The notes under the pieces are model-generated. The model saw only the letters and a program-made list of their open reading frames with translations. It ran no database searches and was not told the origin of the DNA. Below, piece after piece: positions 7,964-15,352 of a stretch of 23,180 bases of DNA. Positions within the stretch are counted from its first letter, which is position 1, and the number at the start of each line of letters is the position of its first letter. The stretch is from a virus, in the IMG/VR virus record IMGVR_UViG_3300031857_001453, positions 1-23,180 of that record. One strand, 5' to 3'. The position numbers and the translations under genes are program-made.

Positions 7964-9276
7964 AATCATTACATGAAATAGGTATGGCTTGCAACACAGA
8001 TAAAGCGTATGATCATAATTTTTGTAATTTTTATGATTATCATCTATCTTCTCTACGAGATCAGCCTTTGAAAATACTAGAAATAGGGATATGGAAAGGA
8101 GAATCTCTACGAATGTGGAAAGAGTATTTTCCTAATGCAAAAATACATGCAATAGATATAAACCCAGCATTCTTATTTCAAGAAGATAGAATCAGTACTT
8201 ATTTAGTTGATCAAGGAAATATAGAGCAACTAACTAAATTTAAGAATGAGCATGGTCCATTTGACATTGTAATTGATGATGGATCTCACTTTACTTACCA
8301 TCAATTTATTAGCTATTCTCTATTTAGTGAAACCCTCATATTTATTTGGGAGGATTTACATACATCTAGAATGCCACATTACCTGACTGCAAAAAACTCT
8401 ACTGATGAATACCCTCTTGATGTAGCGAAAAGATTGTGTGCATCGGAACCTAACTGCTATCTGTTTGATAGAGATGGTGATGAAGCACATGTTACTTTTA
8501 TAAAAATTAATAACACTAATCTAAAAAAAACATATAGTGATACAGCAGTTTTAATGTCAACATATAATCGAGTTGATTTAACTAAAAAAACAATTGACAA
8601 TATTTGTAATTCCGCAGGGACAGATTTTGATTTATACTTGATTGATGATAATTCATCGGATGAGACTAAAAATTATTTATCATCATTACAACCTTTTAAT
8701 TTTTGTAAGTCCATAAATATTAAGTATAATACAGAAAATTTAGGGAAGGCAAAAAATCTTAACTACTGGCTTAAGCATGTGTACAATTTAGATTACTCCC
8801 ATTATTGTGTAATGGATAATGATGTGCTTCTTCCAAAAAATTGGTTAGTTAAAACAACAAGTACCGTAAAAAATAATAGTGAAGTTGGCATCTGTTCAGT
8901 CCTAGTAGAAACTGATCTAATTACTAAGTATAAAGATAGGTTTGTTTTTACATCCAAGTACATAGATTCTAACTTAATGGGCGGTCCTTGTATGGTTTGG
9001 GGGACAGATGTAAAAGATAAAATAGGTTTATTCTGTGAAGATTATGGAAAATATGGTCATGAAGATGCAGACTTCACTTTTAGATGTCAATTACTAGGAA
9101 AAAAGACGGTGTATATACATGATTTTGGGGAACACACGGGGGAAGACAATACACCAGAAATGCATAAAACCATATATAGAATAGAAAAAACAAAACTTTT
9201 TGAAAGTTCTAAGGGCCTATTATTTGATAACATCTTTAAGTACAATAATGGAATAAAGTCAATTTTAATAAAATAA
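7960..9276 (+). CDS. Fusion of SAM-type methyltransferase-like domain and GT2 glycosyltransferase
   Basis: A 438-residue two-domain protein. Residues 1-183 resemble a class I SAM methyltransferase of the sugar O-methyltransferase/cephalosporin hydroxylase-like group: ILEIGIWKGES (39-49) as motif I, HAIDIN (63-68) as the acidic second strand and IDDGSH (105-110). Residues 194-400 form a GT2 domain: VLMSTYNR (197-204), LIDDNSSD (227-234), MDNDV with DND (286-288) as metal site, and GHEDADF (366-372) as the acceptor/catalytic motif. A single protein could add a sugar and methylate the same glycan; this coupling is inferred. The start overlaps the preceding stop in ATGA and follows a good AGGAG. 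Confidence 0.78.
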   Translation: MKSLHEIGMACNTDKAYDHNFCNFYDYHLSSLRDQPLKILEIGIWKGESLRMWKEYFPNAKIHAIDINPAFLFQEDRISTYLVDQGNIEQLTKFKNEHGPFDIVIDDGSHFTYHQFISYSLFSETLIFIWEDLHTSRMPHYLTAKNSTDEYPLDVAKRLCASEPNCYLFDRDGDEAHVTFIKINNTNLKKTYSDTAVLMSTYNRVDLTKKTIDNICNSAGTDFDLYLIDDNSSDETKNYLSSLQPFNFCKSINIKYNTENLGKAKNLNYWLKHVYNLDYSHYCVMDNDVLLPKNWLVKTTSTVKNNSEVGICSVLVETDLITKYKDRFVFTSKYIDSNLMGGPCMVWGTDVKDKIGLFCEDYGKYGHEDADFTFRCQLLGKKTVYIHDFGEHTGEDNTPEMHKTIYRIEKTKLFESSKGLLFDNIFKYNNGIKSILIK

Positions 9277-9282
9277 AAAATC

Positions 9283-10389
9283 ATGAGTAATCCTTATAAT
9301 CCACATAAAATAGTTCATCATCAAGACAAGATAAATGAGATGCGCTCTGGGGGTCAACCAGTTCCTCTTCAGGTTCAATTAATTATATCTGATTTGTGTA
9401 ATCATAATTGTTCATTCTGTGCATACAGAATGGAAAATTACACATCTAATCAGTTGTTTGGGGAAAAAGATGCAGAGACTGGCATGATAAACAATAACCC
9501 CAATAGAATGATTCCATTTTCTAAATGTATGGAAATTTTAGATGATTGTAGTAAGATGGGAGTCAAAGCTATCCAGTACACTGGGGGAGGTGAACCAACA
9601 GTCCATCCGAAGCACAAGGAACTATTTCAAAAAACTATTGATCTAGGTTTGGATTTAGCTCTTGTAACTAATGGAACTAGAATGCTTGATGGAGTTCCTG
9701 AAATCTTGGCTCAAGGTTCTTGGGTAAGGTTTTCTATGGATGCTGCTACAAAAGAGACATACTCGGCCATTAGAGAAGTCCCCATCCATTACTTCGATAA
9801 AGCAATTGAGAACATTAAAAAAGTAGTCTCTGCCAAAAAAAATAATCCCAATAGTAAACTTATAATTGGTGTGGGTTTTGTTGTAACAAAAGAAAACCAC
9901 AAAGAGATTTATGATGCAGTAAAACTTTTTTCATCTCTTGGAGTAGACAATGTACGCATAAGCGCAGTGTTCACCCCTGATGATTTTGAATACCATAGAG
10001 AAATCTATCCAGTTGCACGAGAACTTGCTGTTAAAGCAAAACAAGATTTTAGTACTAACAAGTTTACTGTCTTTAATTTGTTTGGTGATCGTGTTCAAGA
10101 TCTAATTGATGAACGGCCTGAATACGAGTATTGTGGGTATATGCATCTAAACACTTACATTGGTGGAGATCAAAATGTATACACTTGCTGTAACAATGCC
10201 TACAATAAATTAGGATTGATGGGGTCTATCAAAAATCAATCGTTCAAAGATTTTTGGTTTTCTGATGAGAAAGTCAAGAATTACTTAAAGTTTAAAGCAT
10301 CTTCGTGTGAAAGATGTATGTTTAATAATAAAAATAGATTCATAAATTATATGTTAGAAAAAAACCCATTACATGTGAACTTTATATGA
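9283..10389 (+). CDS. Radical SAM protein with SPASM/twitch-like C-terminus
   Basis: A 368-residue protein with DLCNHNCSFCAY, giving the CX3CX2C cluster ligands Cys39, Cys43 and Cys46. GGGEP (101-105) is the SAM-binding motif of the radical SAM TIM barrel. The C-terminus has Cys284, Cys302/303 and the Cys342-x2-Cys345 pair around GGDQNVYTCC, resembling a SPASM or shortened twitch domain with an auxiliary cluster. Family members modify peptides, sugars or other small substrates by radical chemistry; the substrate here is unknown. Placed among glycosyltransferases and methyltransferases, a sugar substrate is the simplest guess. It starts 6 nt after the previous gene and overlaps the next by 4 nt. 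Confidence 0.82.
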   Translation: MSNPYNPHKIVHHQDKINEMRSGGQPVPLQVQLIISDLCNHNCSFCAYRMENYTSNQLFGEKDAETGMINNNPNRMIPFSKCMEILDDCSKMGVKAIQYTGGGEPTVHPKHKELFQKTIDLGLDLALVTNGTRMLDGVPEILAQGSWVRFSMDAATKETYSAIREVPIHYFDKAIENIKKVVSAKKNNPNSKLIIGVGFVVTKENHKEIYDAVKLFSSLGVDNVRISAVFTPDDFEYHREIYPVARELAVKAKQDFSTNKFTVFNLFGDRVQDLIDERPEYEYCGYMHLNTYIGGDQNVYTCCNNAYNKLGLMGSIKNQSFKDFWFSDEKVKNYLKFKASSCERCMFNNKNRFINYMLEKNPLHVNFI

Positions 10390-10952
10390 TAAATTATTTA
10401 ATTAATAAGGCGTTATACGGTGAGGGAGATAGTGATCAACATTTATTAGTGTTATTTTCATTAGTTGTAGCGTCTCGATCAAAAAATATTTTAGAATTAG
10501 GTGTAAGAAATGGCGACAGTACTATGCCATTATTAATGGGAGCCAAGGCTACTGGAGGCATTTTAAACTCTGTTGATATAACTAATACAACATTTTCTCC
10601 AAATGAAGATTACAAATCACATTGGAATTTTCATCAAATGAACGCTATAGATTATTTAAAATCTGTAAATCAAAAATTAGATTTCGTTTTTATTGATGAT
10701 TGGCACGATGGTCTTCATGTTTTTAATGAAATCAATTTAATTGAACCTTGGGCTACAAAAGAAACAATTATTGTTTTGCATGATACTATGCATACTTTTA
10801 GACATCCTAACTACAATAATGATCCCGGGGATCCTGTTTATTTTAGTAATTATGGTCCTTATGGAGCTTTGTTAAAATTAGATAGACAAAAATGGGAATA
10901 TGCCACATTACCGTATAATCACGGATTAACCTTACTCAGAAAATATGAATGA
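10386..10952 (+). CDS. Class I SAM-dependent methyltransferase (Methyltransf_24-like)
   Basis: A 188-residue protein with ILELGVRNGDS (35-45) as SAM-binding motif I, SVDI (62-65) as the acidic end of the second strand, VFIDDWHDG (101-109), which matches the FIDGdH-type motif of this group, and VLHDT (130-134). This pattern is typical of small sugar or natural-product O-methyltransferases such as CmcI/Methyltransf_24 relatives. Acceptor unknown; the neighbouring glycosyltransferases suggest a glycan. Starts in ATGA overlap with the radical SAM gene and overlaps the next gene by 8 nt. Confidence 0.72.
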   Translation: MINYLINKALYGEGDSDQHLLVLFSLVVASRSKNILELGVRNGDSTMPLLMGAKATGGILNSVDITNTTFSPNEDYKSHWNFHQMNAIDYLKSVNQKLDFVFIDDWHDGLHVFNEINLIEPWATKETIIVLHDTMHTFRHPNYNNDPGDPVYFSNYGPYGALLKLDRQKWEYATLPYNHGLTLLRKYE

Positions 10953-11559
10953 TAAAATATCAAGAACAGTTGATTCTGTTTTCTGGGATGCTAAACATCA
11001 AGAAAGTAGTAATTTTTGGCTAACAGGATCTGATTTAGAAGAAATAAAACGATGGCACTCTATTAGCGATTCTTTATTAAGAGAAAAAGATGTTTTAGAA
11101 ATTGGTGTTGGTCTTGGTAACTGTACAGCAGAATTGTCACAAATAGCAAAAAATCTTTATGCTAGTGATATATCTGAAGTTGCACTAACCAAAATAAATC
11201 ATCTTGTAAAAAAGACTATTAATACAAAACAATTAAAATCATTGCCATCAGTGGATGTTGCTATAGCACATTTAGTATTTCAACATAATACGAATGAAGA
11301 AATTTGTAGAATTATAAATGATGTTAATTTAAAACGAGACACAGGTATATTTTTTTTCCAATTTGCAGAATATCCTAATCCAATTTCTGATCCAATAAAT
11401 AGTTTTATAGAGCAAAAAAACCATTTTTTTAGGTCTAGATTAGAAATTGAGGATATTGTACAAAAAACTAATAAAAAAATAATAAATATTAGTTCTCCAC
11501 ATTATTTTGGTCATCCTTGGTATTTAAATTGGTATTTTGTTCAAGTTAATCAACCATGA
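10945..11559 (+). CDS. Class I SAM-dependent methyltransferase
   Basis: A 204-residue protein with VLEIGVGLGNCT (50-61) as motif I and an acidic ASDIS segment as motif II. VDVAIAHLVFQH follows at the position of motif IV/post-motif, similar to Methyltransf_11/25 enzymes. It is short and has a quite divergent C-terminal half. Acceptor unknown. It differs from the preceding methyltransferase in motif pattern, so the two are not recent duplicates. Overlaps both neighbours by a few nt, consistent with one AT-rich operon. Confidence 0.65.
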   Translation: MNDKISRTVDSVFWDAKHQESSNFWLTGSDLEEIKRWHSISDSLLREKDVLEIGVGLGNCTAELSQIAKNLYASDISEVALTKINHLVKKTINTKQLKSLPSVDVAIAHLVFQHNTNEEICRIINDVNLKRDTGIFFFQFAEYPNPISDPINSFIEQKNHFFRSRLEIEDIVQKTNKKIINISSPHYFGHPWYLNWYFVQVNQP

Positions 11560-12290
11560 GCAATAAAATTTCAATTGTAATGGCTCACTACAATAGATTC
11601 CCTCTATTATACAATACATTATGTAGTATATACAAAAAACATGGGCACAACGACATTCAGACAGTTGTAGTTGATGATGGGTCTACACTATTAGAGGGTA
11701 AGGAAAAAATATTTGAATTTCCCATAACTTATGTGCAGTTACCTCAAAATAAATGGTATGTAAACCCATCTATCCCTTACAATGTAGGAATAGAATATTC
11801 AGAAAATGATATTGTAATAATTCAAAATCCTGAGTGTTACCATTTTGATGATGTTATATCTCATACATTATCAAACTTAAATGATAGTGACTACTTTGCA
11901 TATTCTTGTTACTCCTTACCAGAGAAAAAATCTTGTTATGATATAAAAACTGCACAAGATTTTCAACAGAGATCAGCGCATCATGACGGTGATGACGGTT
12001 GGTACGCGCACAGTAAATATAGACCAGTACACTATCACTTTTGTGCCTCTACAAAAAGAAGCAATTTAAAAAAGATAGATAATTTTTCTAGGGAATACGC
12101 ATACGGGATTGGATATGATGATAATGACCTTGTTTATAAATTAACTAAAGCTAAGTTAAATTTAAAATTAATTGATAATGTGTCTGTTTTACACCAATTT
12201 CACTATTTTGGAAATAAAACATCGGCACAGAGGGAAGAACTTTGTCGAAAAAATGAAAATATCTATTTTAACAAAATCAGGGGCCTATAG
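11556..12290 (+). CDS. Glycosyltransferase, GT2-like (GT-A fold)
   Basis: A 244-residue protein with ISIVMAHYNR (5-14), VVVDDGST (37-44), and NPEC (91-94) at the place of the DxD metal motif. GYDDND (186-191) resembles the ED-type motif of GT2 enzymes, and a WHxF-like segment (LHQFHYF) follows. Domain order is that of galactosyltransferase-type GT2 proteins. It is the last gene of the accessory cassette and is followed by a strong terminator. Its start overlaps the previous gene stop in ATGA. Substrate unknown. Confidence 0.75.
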   Translation: MSNKISIVMAHYNRFPLLYNTLCSIYKKHGHNDIQTVVVDDGSTLLEGKEKIFEFPITYVQLPQNKWYVNPSIPYNVGIEYSENDIVIIQNPECYHFDDVISHTLSNLNDSDYFAYSCYSLPEKKSCYDIKTAQDFQQRSAHHDGDDGWYAHSKYRPVHYHFCASTKRSNLKKIDNFSREYAYGIGYDDNDLVYKLTKAKLNLKLIDNVSVLHQFHYFGNKTSAQREELCRKNENIYFNKIRGL

Positions 12291-12339
12291 TGATCTATAT
12301 AACTTTGGGACCGTCATAGTTCAACCCTGAATAGGGTAG

Positions 12340-12380
12340 GGTAGGAAGAGGGGGATCGTGCGCTCTTCCTACCTTTTTTT
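12340..12380 (+). terminator. Intrinsic terminator ending the glycan cassette
   Basis: An 11-bp perfect stem, GGTAGGAAGAG (12340-12350) with CTCTTCCTACC (12363-12373), a 12-nt loop and seven T residues (12374-12380). Confidence 0.92.
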
Positions 12381-12392
12381 ATTTTAATAGAA

Positions 12393-12405
12393 CTATCATG
12401 TTGGC
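12393..12405 (+). promoter_or_regulatory. Weak -10-like element before the mazG-like gene
   Basis: CTATCAT, with TATCAT at 12394-12399, lies 6 nt before the ATG at 12406. There is no good -35 and no Shine-Dalgarno sequence. It resembles the CTATTAT elements elsewhere. If real, the transcript would start at or near the ATG. Confidence 0.3.
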
Positions 12406-12726
12406 ATGAACTTTAATCAATACCAACAAGAAGCTAAGAAGTTTGCAATTTACAGAGATCGAATCCTTTACCCCACTCTTGGCCTAGCATCAGAGGCAGG
12501 AGAGGTTTGTGGGAAAGTCAAGAAGGTAATGAGGGATTCGCAAGGATTCTTTTCCCCTGAAGATAAAGAAAAGATTAGATCGGAGCTAGGTGATGTACTT
12601 TGGTATGTTGCAGCTATCTGCTCAGATCTAGACCTAGACATGACTACAGTAGCTTCAGACAACATCATAAAGCTACAGGACAGGATGAGCCGTAATAAAA
12701 TCCAAGGGTCTGGGGATAATCGTTGA
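12406..12726 (+). CDS. MazG-like nucleotide pyrophosphohydrolase
   Basis: A 106-residue all-alpha NTP pyrophosphatase-type protein. LASEAGEVCGKV carries Glu30 and Glu33, and SELGDVLWYV carries Glu60 and Asp63; together they form the ExxE...ExxD magnesium site of the MazG/dUTPase-like superfamily. The length fits single-domain phage MazG-like enzymes, which hydrolyse NTPs or dNTPs, or lower (p)ppGpp in some hypotheses. The gene follows the terminator of the glycan cassette and opens the recombination/nucleotide gene group. No Shine-Dalgarno sequence is visible before the ATG. Confidence 0.82.
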   Translation: MNFNQYQQEAKKFAIYRDRILYPTLGLASEAGEVCGKVKKVMRDSQGFFSPEDKEKIRSELGDVLWYVAAICSDLDLDMTTVASDNIIKLQDRMSRNKIQGSGDNR

Positions 12727-12752
12727 ATTTTTACCTCTGTCAGTTCTATAAT
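12723..12752 (+). promoter_or_regulatory. Promoter TTGAAT-N18-TATAAT
   Basis: TTGAAT at 12723-12728, an 18-nt spacer and a perfect TATAAT at 12747-12752. The ATG at 12761 is 8 nt after the -10, so this transcript could be leaderless. The -10 lies in CTATAATGGATGA, a one-base variant of the motif at 6051. Confidence 0.62.
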
Positions 12753-12760
12753 GGATGACC

Positions 12761-13084
12761 ATGAGAAACTGCACAGAGAATGATGTAAGAGTCAAAAACC
12801 CCAAGGATGGTTTTAAGGCCGATTACGAAGGTAGTCGGTCTGCTGCTATTGAGATCTTTTGTACATCTTGCTTTGGTGGATCTCGATCAGATGCTCGTAA
12901 CTGTAAGTCCTATGTATGCCCCTTATGGCGTTATAGGCCGGGGTCTGACAAGGCAGAAGCACCTAAAGGTCACATTCCTAGCAAGCAAGAGTATGATACT
13001 ATGATTGCCAAGATGGAAGCGTCTGATGGTCGTGTTGCACAGGGCAAGCGTCTCGCTGAAATGCGTAAAAATAAAAATGCCTGA
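12761..13084 (+). CDS. Cys-rich phage protein of unknown function
   Basis: A 107-residue protein whose centre has IEIFCTSCFGGS, then Cys48, then CPLWRYRPG at 53-61. Cys34, Cys37, Cys48 and Cys53 probably bind one zinc. This CxxC...C...CPLW-Y-R-G pattern is widespread in phage and prophage proteins without known function. The ATG at 12761 is preferred over 12755 because it lies 8 nt after a perfect TATAAT, while 12755 would be upstream of the expected transcription start. It overlaps the deaminase start by 8 nt. Confidence 0.62.
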   Translation: MRNCTENDVRVKNPKDGFKADYEGSRSAAIEIFCTSCFGGSRSDARNCKSYVCPLWRYRPGSDKAEAPKGHIPSKQEYDTMIAKMEASDGRVAQGKRLAEMRKNKNA

Positions 13085-13481
13085 TATGCAAGATTCCCTG
13101 TGCAGATTTCTTCGTATTGCGAAGAAAGAAAGTCTTAAGTCTCATGCACCCTACAAGTTAGGGTGTGTGATTGTACAAAAGCGCAAGATCATTGGTAGAG
13201 GATTTAACCTTTACCGTACTGATCCCCAGATGGGTGTAGGATATCATCAGTACTATCATGCAGAGACAAAGGCATTGAAGGATGCACTCTCAAAAGGTTA
13301 TGATGTTGAGGGTGCAACAGCGTACATCTATCGTGAAGGAGGACTTCTTGCTAAACCCTGTGCTAATTGTCAAAGGGTACTCAAGAGTTTTGGTATCACG
13401 AAGTTTGTGTATACACAAGGAATAAACTATGAATCAAATGGACATTCTCAAGAAGCTCAACAGCGCAGGATTGCTGTCTGA
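13077..13481 (+). CDS. Cytidine/deoxycytidylate deaminase-like protein
   Basis: A 134-residue protein of the CDA fold with the zinc motifs HAE (61-63) and PCANC (94-98, Cys95 and Cys98). These bind catalytic zinc and the proton-shuttling Glu62. In phages such enzymes usually make dUMP from dCMP, feeding thymidylate synthesis, though residue-level specificity cannot be read here. The ATG at 13077 overlaps the previous gene by 8 nt; 13086 is an in-frame alternative. The 3' end overlaps the recombinase gene by 53 nt in another frame, longer than other overlaps in this window. Confidence 0.75.
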   Translation: MPDMQDSLCRFLRIAKKESLKSHAPYKLGCVIVQKRKIIGRGFNLYRTDPQMGVGYHQYYHAETKALKDALSKGYDVEGATAYIYREGGLLAKPCANCQRVLKSFGITKFVYTQGINYESNGHSQEAQQRRIAV

Positions 13482-14406
13482 GCGTGAAGTTAATCTAGGG
13501 TATGTTGATAGTGGCAGCTATGCCTTGAACAAAGTCATATCTGGAAAGTATAACGGAGGATGGCCTATTGGTCATATCTCTGAGATCATGGGAGACTCGT
13601 CTACGGGTAAAACTCTATTCTTGACGCACGCATTTGCATCAGCGCAGAAGAATGGTTGGTTTACCGCAATGTACGACAATGAGTTCTCATACAATGCATC
13701 TTTCGCTAAGTCAATGGGTGTAGATCCTGCGAAGCTAATCTACGATGATCCAGAGACTGTACCTGAGTGCTTTAGCCGTATGGAGATTCTAATTGAAGAA
13801 ATCCGTAAGCACGACAAGAATACACCTATTGTCATTGGGTTAGATTCTATGGCAGGCCAATCTGATAAAGAAGCAGAAAAGAAGATTGGTGAGTTTGATA
13901 ACATGGACGGTGCTGTACGAGCCAAGGAGATTGGTCAGTGCTTGCGCCACATTAATCCTATCTTGCGTAAGAACAAGGTAGCACTTATCGTTATCAATCA
14001 AGTAAGATCTAAGCCGGGGGTCATGTATGGGGATCCTACGACTCGTTCTGGTGGTGGTAAGTCTTTGGAGTTCTATTGTGGTGTATGCATCCGTACACAC
14101 TCGAATAAAACTTCAGATGTTCTCCGTGATAGCAAGGACAACCCTCTAGGCATCAAGGGTAAACTTAAGAATACCAAGAATAAGGTTACAACTCCATTCC
14201 AAGAGTGCGAGTTTGAGTTGTACTTTAACCAAGGGCTTACACGGTACTGTGGCCTAGAGCAGGTCGTGCTGGACTGTGGCTTGATTGAAAAGAATGGTGG
14301 TTGGTATACTGAGAAGTCCACAGGAAATAAGTTCCAAGGAGAGGATAAGCTAATGTCTTATATCCAATCTTCGCAAGCAGTTAAGGATTTCTTGGAAAAT
14401 AACTAA
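13429..14406 (+). CDS. RecA/UvsX-like recombinase
   Basis: A 325-residue strand-exchange ATPase. Walker A is GDSSTGKT (55-62), followed by AMYDNE with the catalytic-type Glu, IVIGLDSMAG as Walker B (about 134-143), and ALIVINQVRSK, the L1-preceding strand with the sensor Gln. GGGKSLEFY is near L2. Length and motif order agree with phage RecA/UvsX proteins. It would pair DNA ends and start recombination-dependent replication with the gp32-like and gp46-like proteins upstream. AAGGA lies about 8 nt before the ATG. The gene starts inside the deaminase gene and is followed by a promoter-like region. Confidence 0.88.
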   Translation: MNQMDILKKLNSAGLLSEREVNLGYVDSGSYALNKVISGKYNGGWPIGHISEIMGDSSTGKTLFLTHAFASAQKNGWFTAMYDNEFSYNASFAKSMGVDPAKLIYDDPETVPECFSRMEILIEEIRKHDKNTPIVIGLDSMAGQSDKEAEKKIGEFDNMDGAVRAKEIGQCLRHINPILRKNKVALIVINQVRSKPGVMYGDPTTRSGGGKSLEFYCGVCIRTHSNKTSDVLRDSKDNPLGIKGKLKNTKNKVTTPFQECEFELYFNQGLTRYCGLEQVVLDCGLIEKNGGWYTEKSTGNKFQGEDKLMSYIQSSQAVKDFLENN

Positions 14407-14413
14407 ATTTAAG

Positions 14414-14453
14414 TAGCCGGAATATGCTATTATAAATGAGCCAAATCCGGCTA
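14414..14453 (+). promoter_or_regulatory. Extended -10 promoter flanked by an inverted repeat
   Basis: TGCTATTAT at 14425-14433 is an extended -10. It is flanked by a perfect 8-nt inverted repeat, TAGCCGGA (14414-14421) and TCCGGCTA (14446-14453). The repeat could be an operator covering the promoter or form a hairpin in a read-through RNA. No -35 is seen. Confidence 0.42.
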
Positions 14454-14459
14454 ACAACC

Positions 14460-14696
14460 ATGAATGAAAAGGATCTAAAAACTATGATTAACCAAGCCTT
14501 TGACAATGCTTTTGGGTCGCCTCAAGAATCTACCCAAATGCAATCGTCCTCACAGCTATATACTGATGTAGAGGACTACCGCCAGAAGACAGGCAAACGC
14601 TTCCGTATGACCAAAGCAGAGATGATCCAGTATGGAAAAACTGAAGAAGGTCGTCAGCAAGCGTTTAATGCTCGTCAACAAGCGGGAACACTCTGA
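14460..14696 (+). CDS. Small protein of unknown function
   Basis: A 78-residue, polar, Gln-rich protein. The N-terminal DLKTMINQAFDNAFGS and the C-terminal FRMTKAEMIQYGKTEEGRQQAFN segment look like helices. No known motif. The ATG at 14460 is chosen rather than 14436 because 14436 lies only 2 nt after the TATTAT element and would not be transcribed from it. No clear ribosome binding site. It stands alone between the recombinase and a terminator. Confidence 0.5.
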   Translation: MNEKDLKTMINQAFDNAFGSPQESTQMQSSSQLYTDVEDYRQKTGKRFRMTKAEMIQYGKTEEGRQQAFNARQQAGTL

Positions 14697-14717
14697 TACC
14701 ATCAGTCGCTCTTTTGA

Positions 14718-14755
14718 AAGGGGTCTAGGCTAAAATCTAGACCCCTTCGTTTTTT
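14718..14755 (+). terminator. Intrinsic terminator
   Basis: An 11-bp stem, AAGGGGTCTAG (14718-14728) with CTAGACCCCTT (14737-14747), an 8-nt loop, then CG and six T residues. Confidence 0.92.
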
Positions 14756-14766
14756 AGGAGGTTACA

Positions 14767-15093
14767 ATGTTTAGAGATCCAATACTCATAGAAGAAGAAA
14801 CAGGGTTATACATCACACAGGGGCAGCTTCAATTCTTTTTGAATCGCCCTAATGGTGATAGTAAATTTGAACATAATGTTCCAGAGTATCAAGACTGGGA
14901 TATCATGTGCAAAATATATAACTTGGTCTATGATATGTCAGAGACGGATCCTAAACTAGGACACATTTATTGGGATCATATGGAAGAGTGTGTAGCATTC
15001 TATTTCCCAAGAGATGGTGTCATCCACAATAAAATAAAAGAGTACGGGATCGAATTAGACTTTGAAGACAGAGATGATGAAAACTCTAATTAA
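14767..15093 (+). CDS. Protein of unknown function
   Basis: A 108-residue acidic protein with a perfect AGGAGG Shine-Dalgarno sequence just before the ATG, the strongest in the window. It is rich in aromatic residues (IYWDHMEECVAFYFPRDG near the end) and has an acidic C-terminus. No motif recognised. It begins a run of overlapping small genes leading to the Clp-like ATPase, directly after a terminator, so a promoter should lie in or near 14756-14766 or read-through supplies it. Confidence 0.6.
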   Translation: MFRDPILIEEETGLYITQGQLQFFLNRPNGDSKFEHNVPEYQDWDIMCKIYNLVYDMSETDPKLGHIYWDHMEECVAFYFPRDGVIHNKIKEYGIELDFEDRDDENSN

Positions 15094-15352
15094 TTTATTC
15101 AAGTGGGGAGTCTATTACATACTGGACTGGATTTCCCGTGCAGGAAATATCATACTTAAACTAGTTGGGTATGATTCAGATATGGAATTGGATCTTGGAT
15201 TGAACTGGCTTGTATGGTTAGAAGCTCGTCGTGTAAAACGAGACATACAAAACAGTCAAACTCGGAGGCTGAATAAACAAAAGGAGGCAGAAGAGAAGAT
15301 ACAATTCGCAAAGGAAGATTTAGATGGGCAGAACATTCAGAACCAACAATGA
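15074..15352 (+). CDS. Small protein with hydrophobic N-terminal region, unknown function
   Basis: About 92 residues. The N-terminal part (LINLFKWGVYYILDWI, then IILKLVGY) is hydrophobic and aromatic, possibly a membrane-associated helix. The C-terminal half is highly charged and helical (RRLNKQKEAEEKIQFAKEDL). Start codons ATG at 15074 and 15077 are adjacent and cannot be separated; GAAGACAGAG upstream is a weak site. Overlaps the previous gene by 20 nt and the next by 29 nt. No family recognised. Confidence 0.5.
   Translation: MMKTLINLFKWGVYYILDWISRAGNIILKLVGYDSDMELDLGLNWLVWLEARRVKRDIQNSQTRRLNKQKEAEEKIQFAKEDLDGQNIQNQQ

Noticed and set aside
12755-12760. Start codon of the Cys-rich protein at 12755
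   Set aside because: It lies only 2 nt after the TATAAT element, before the expected transcription start. The ATG at 12761 fits better.
14431-14438. T4-type late promoter TATAAATA
   Set aside because: The sequence is TATAAATG, one base off, and it overlaps the better extended -10 TGCTATTAT. A single occurrence is not enough.
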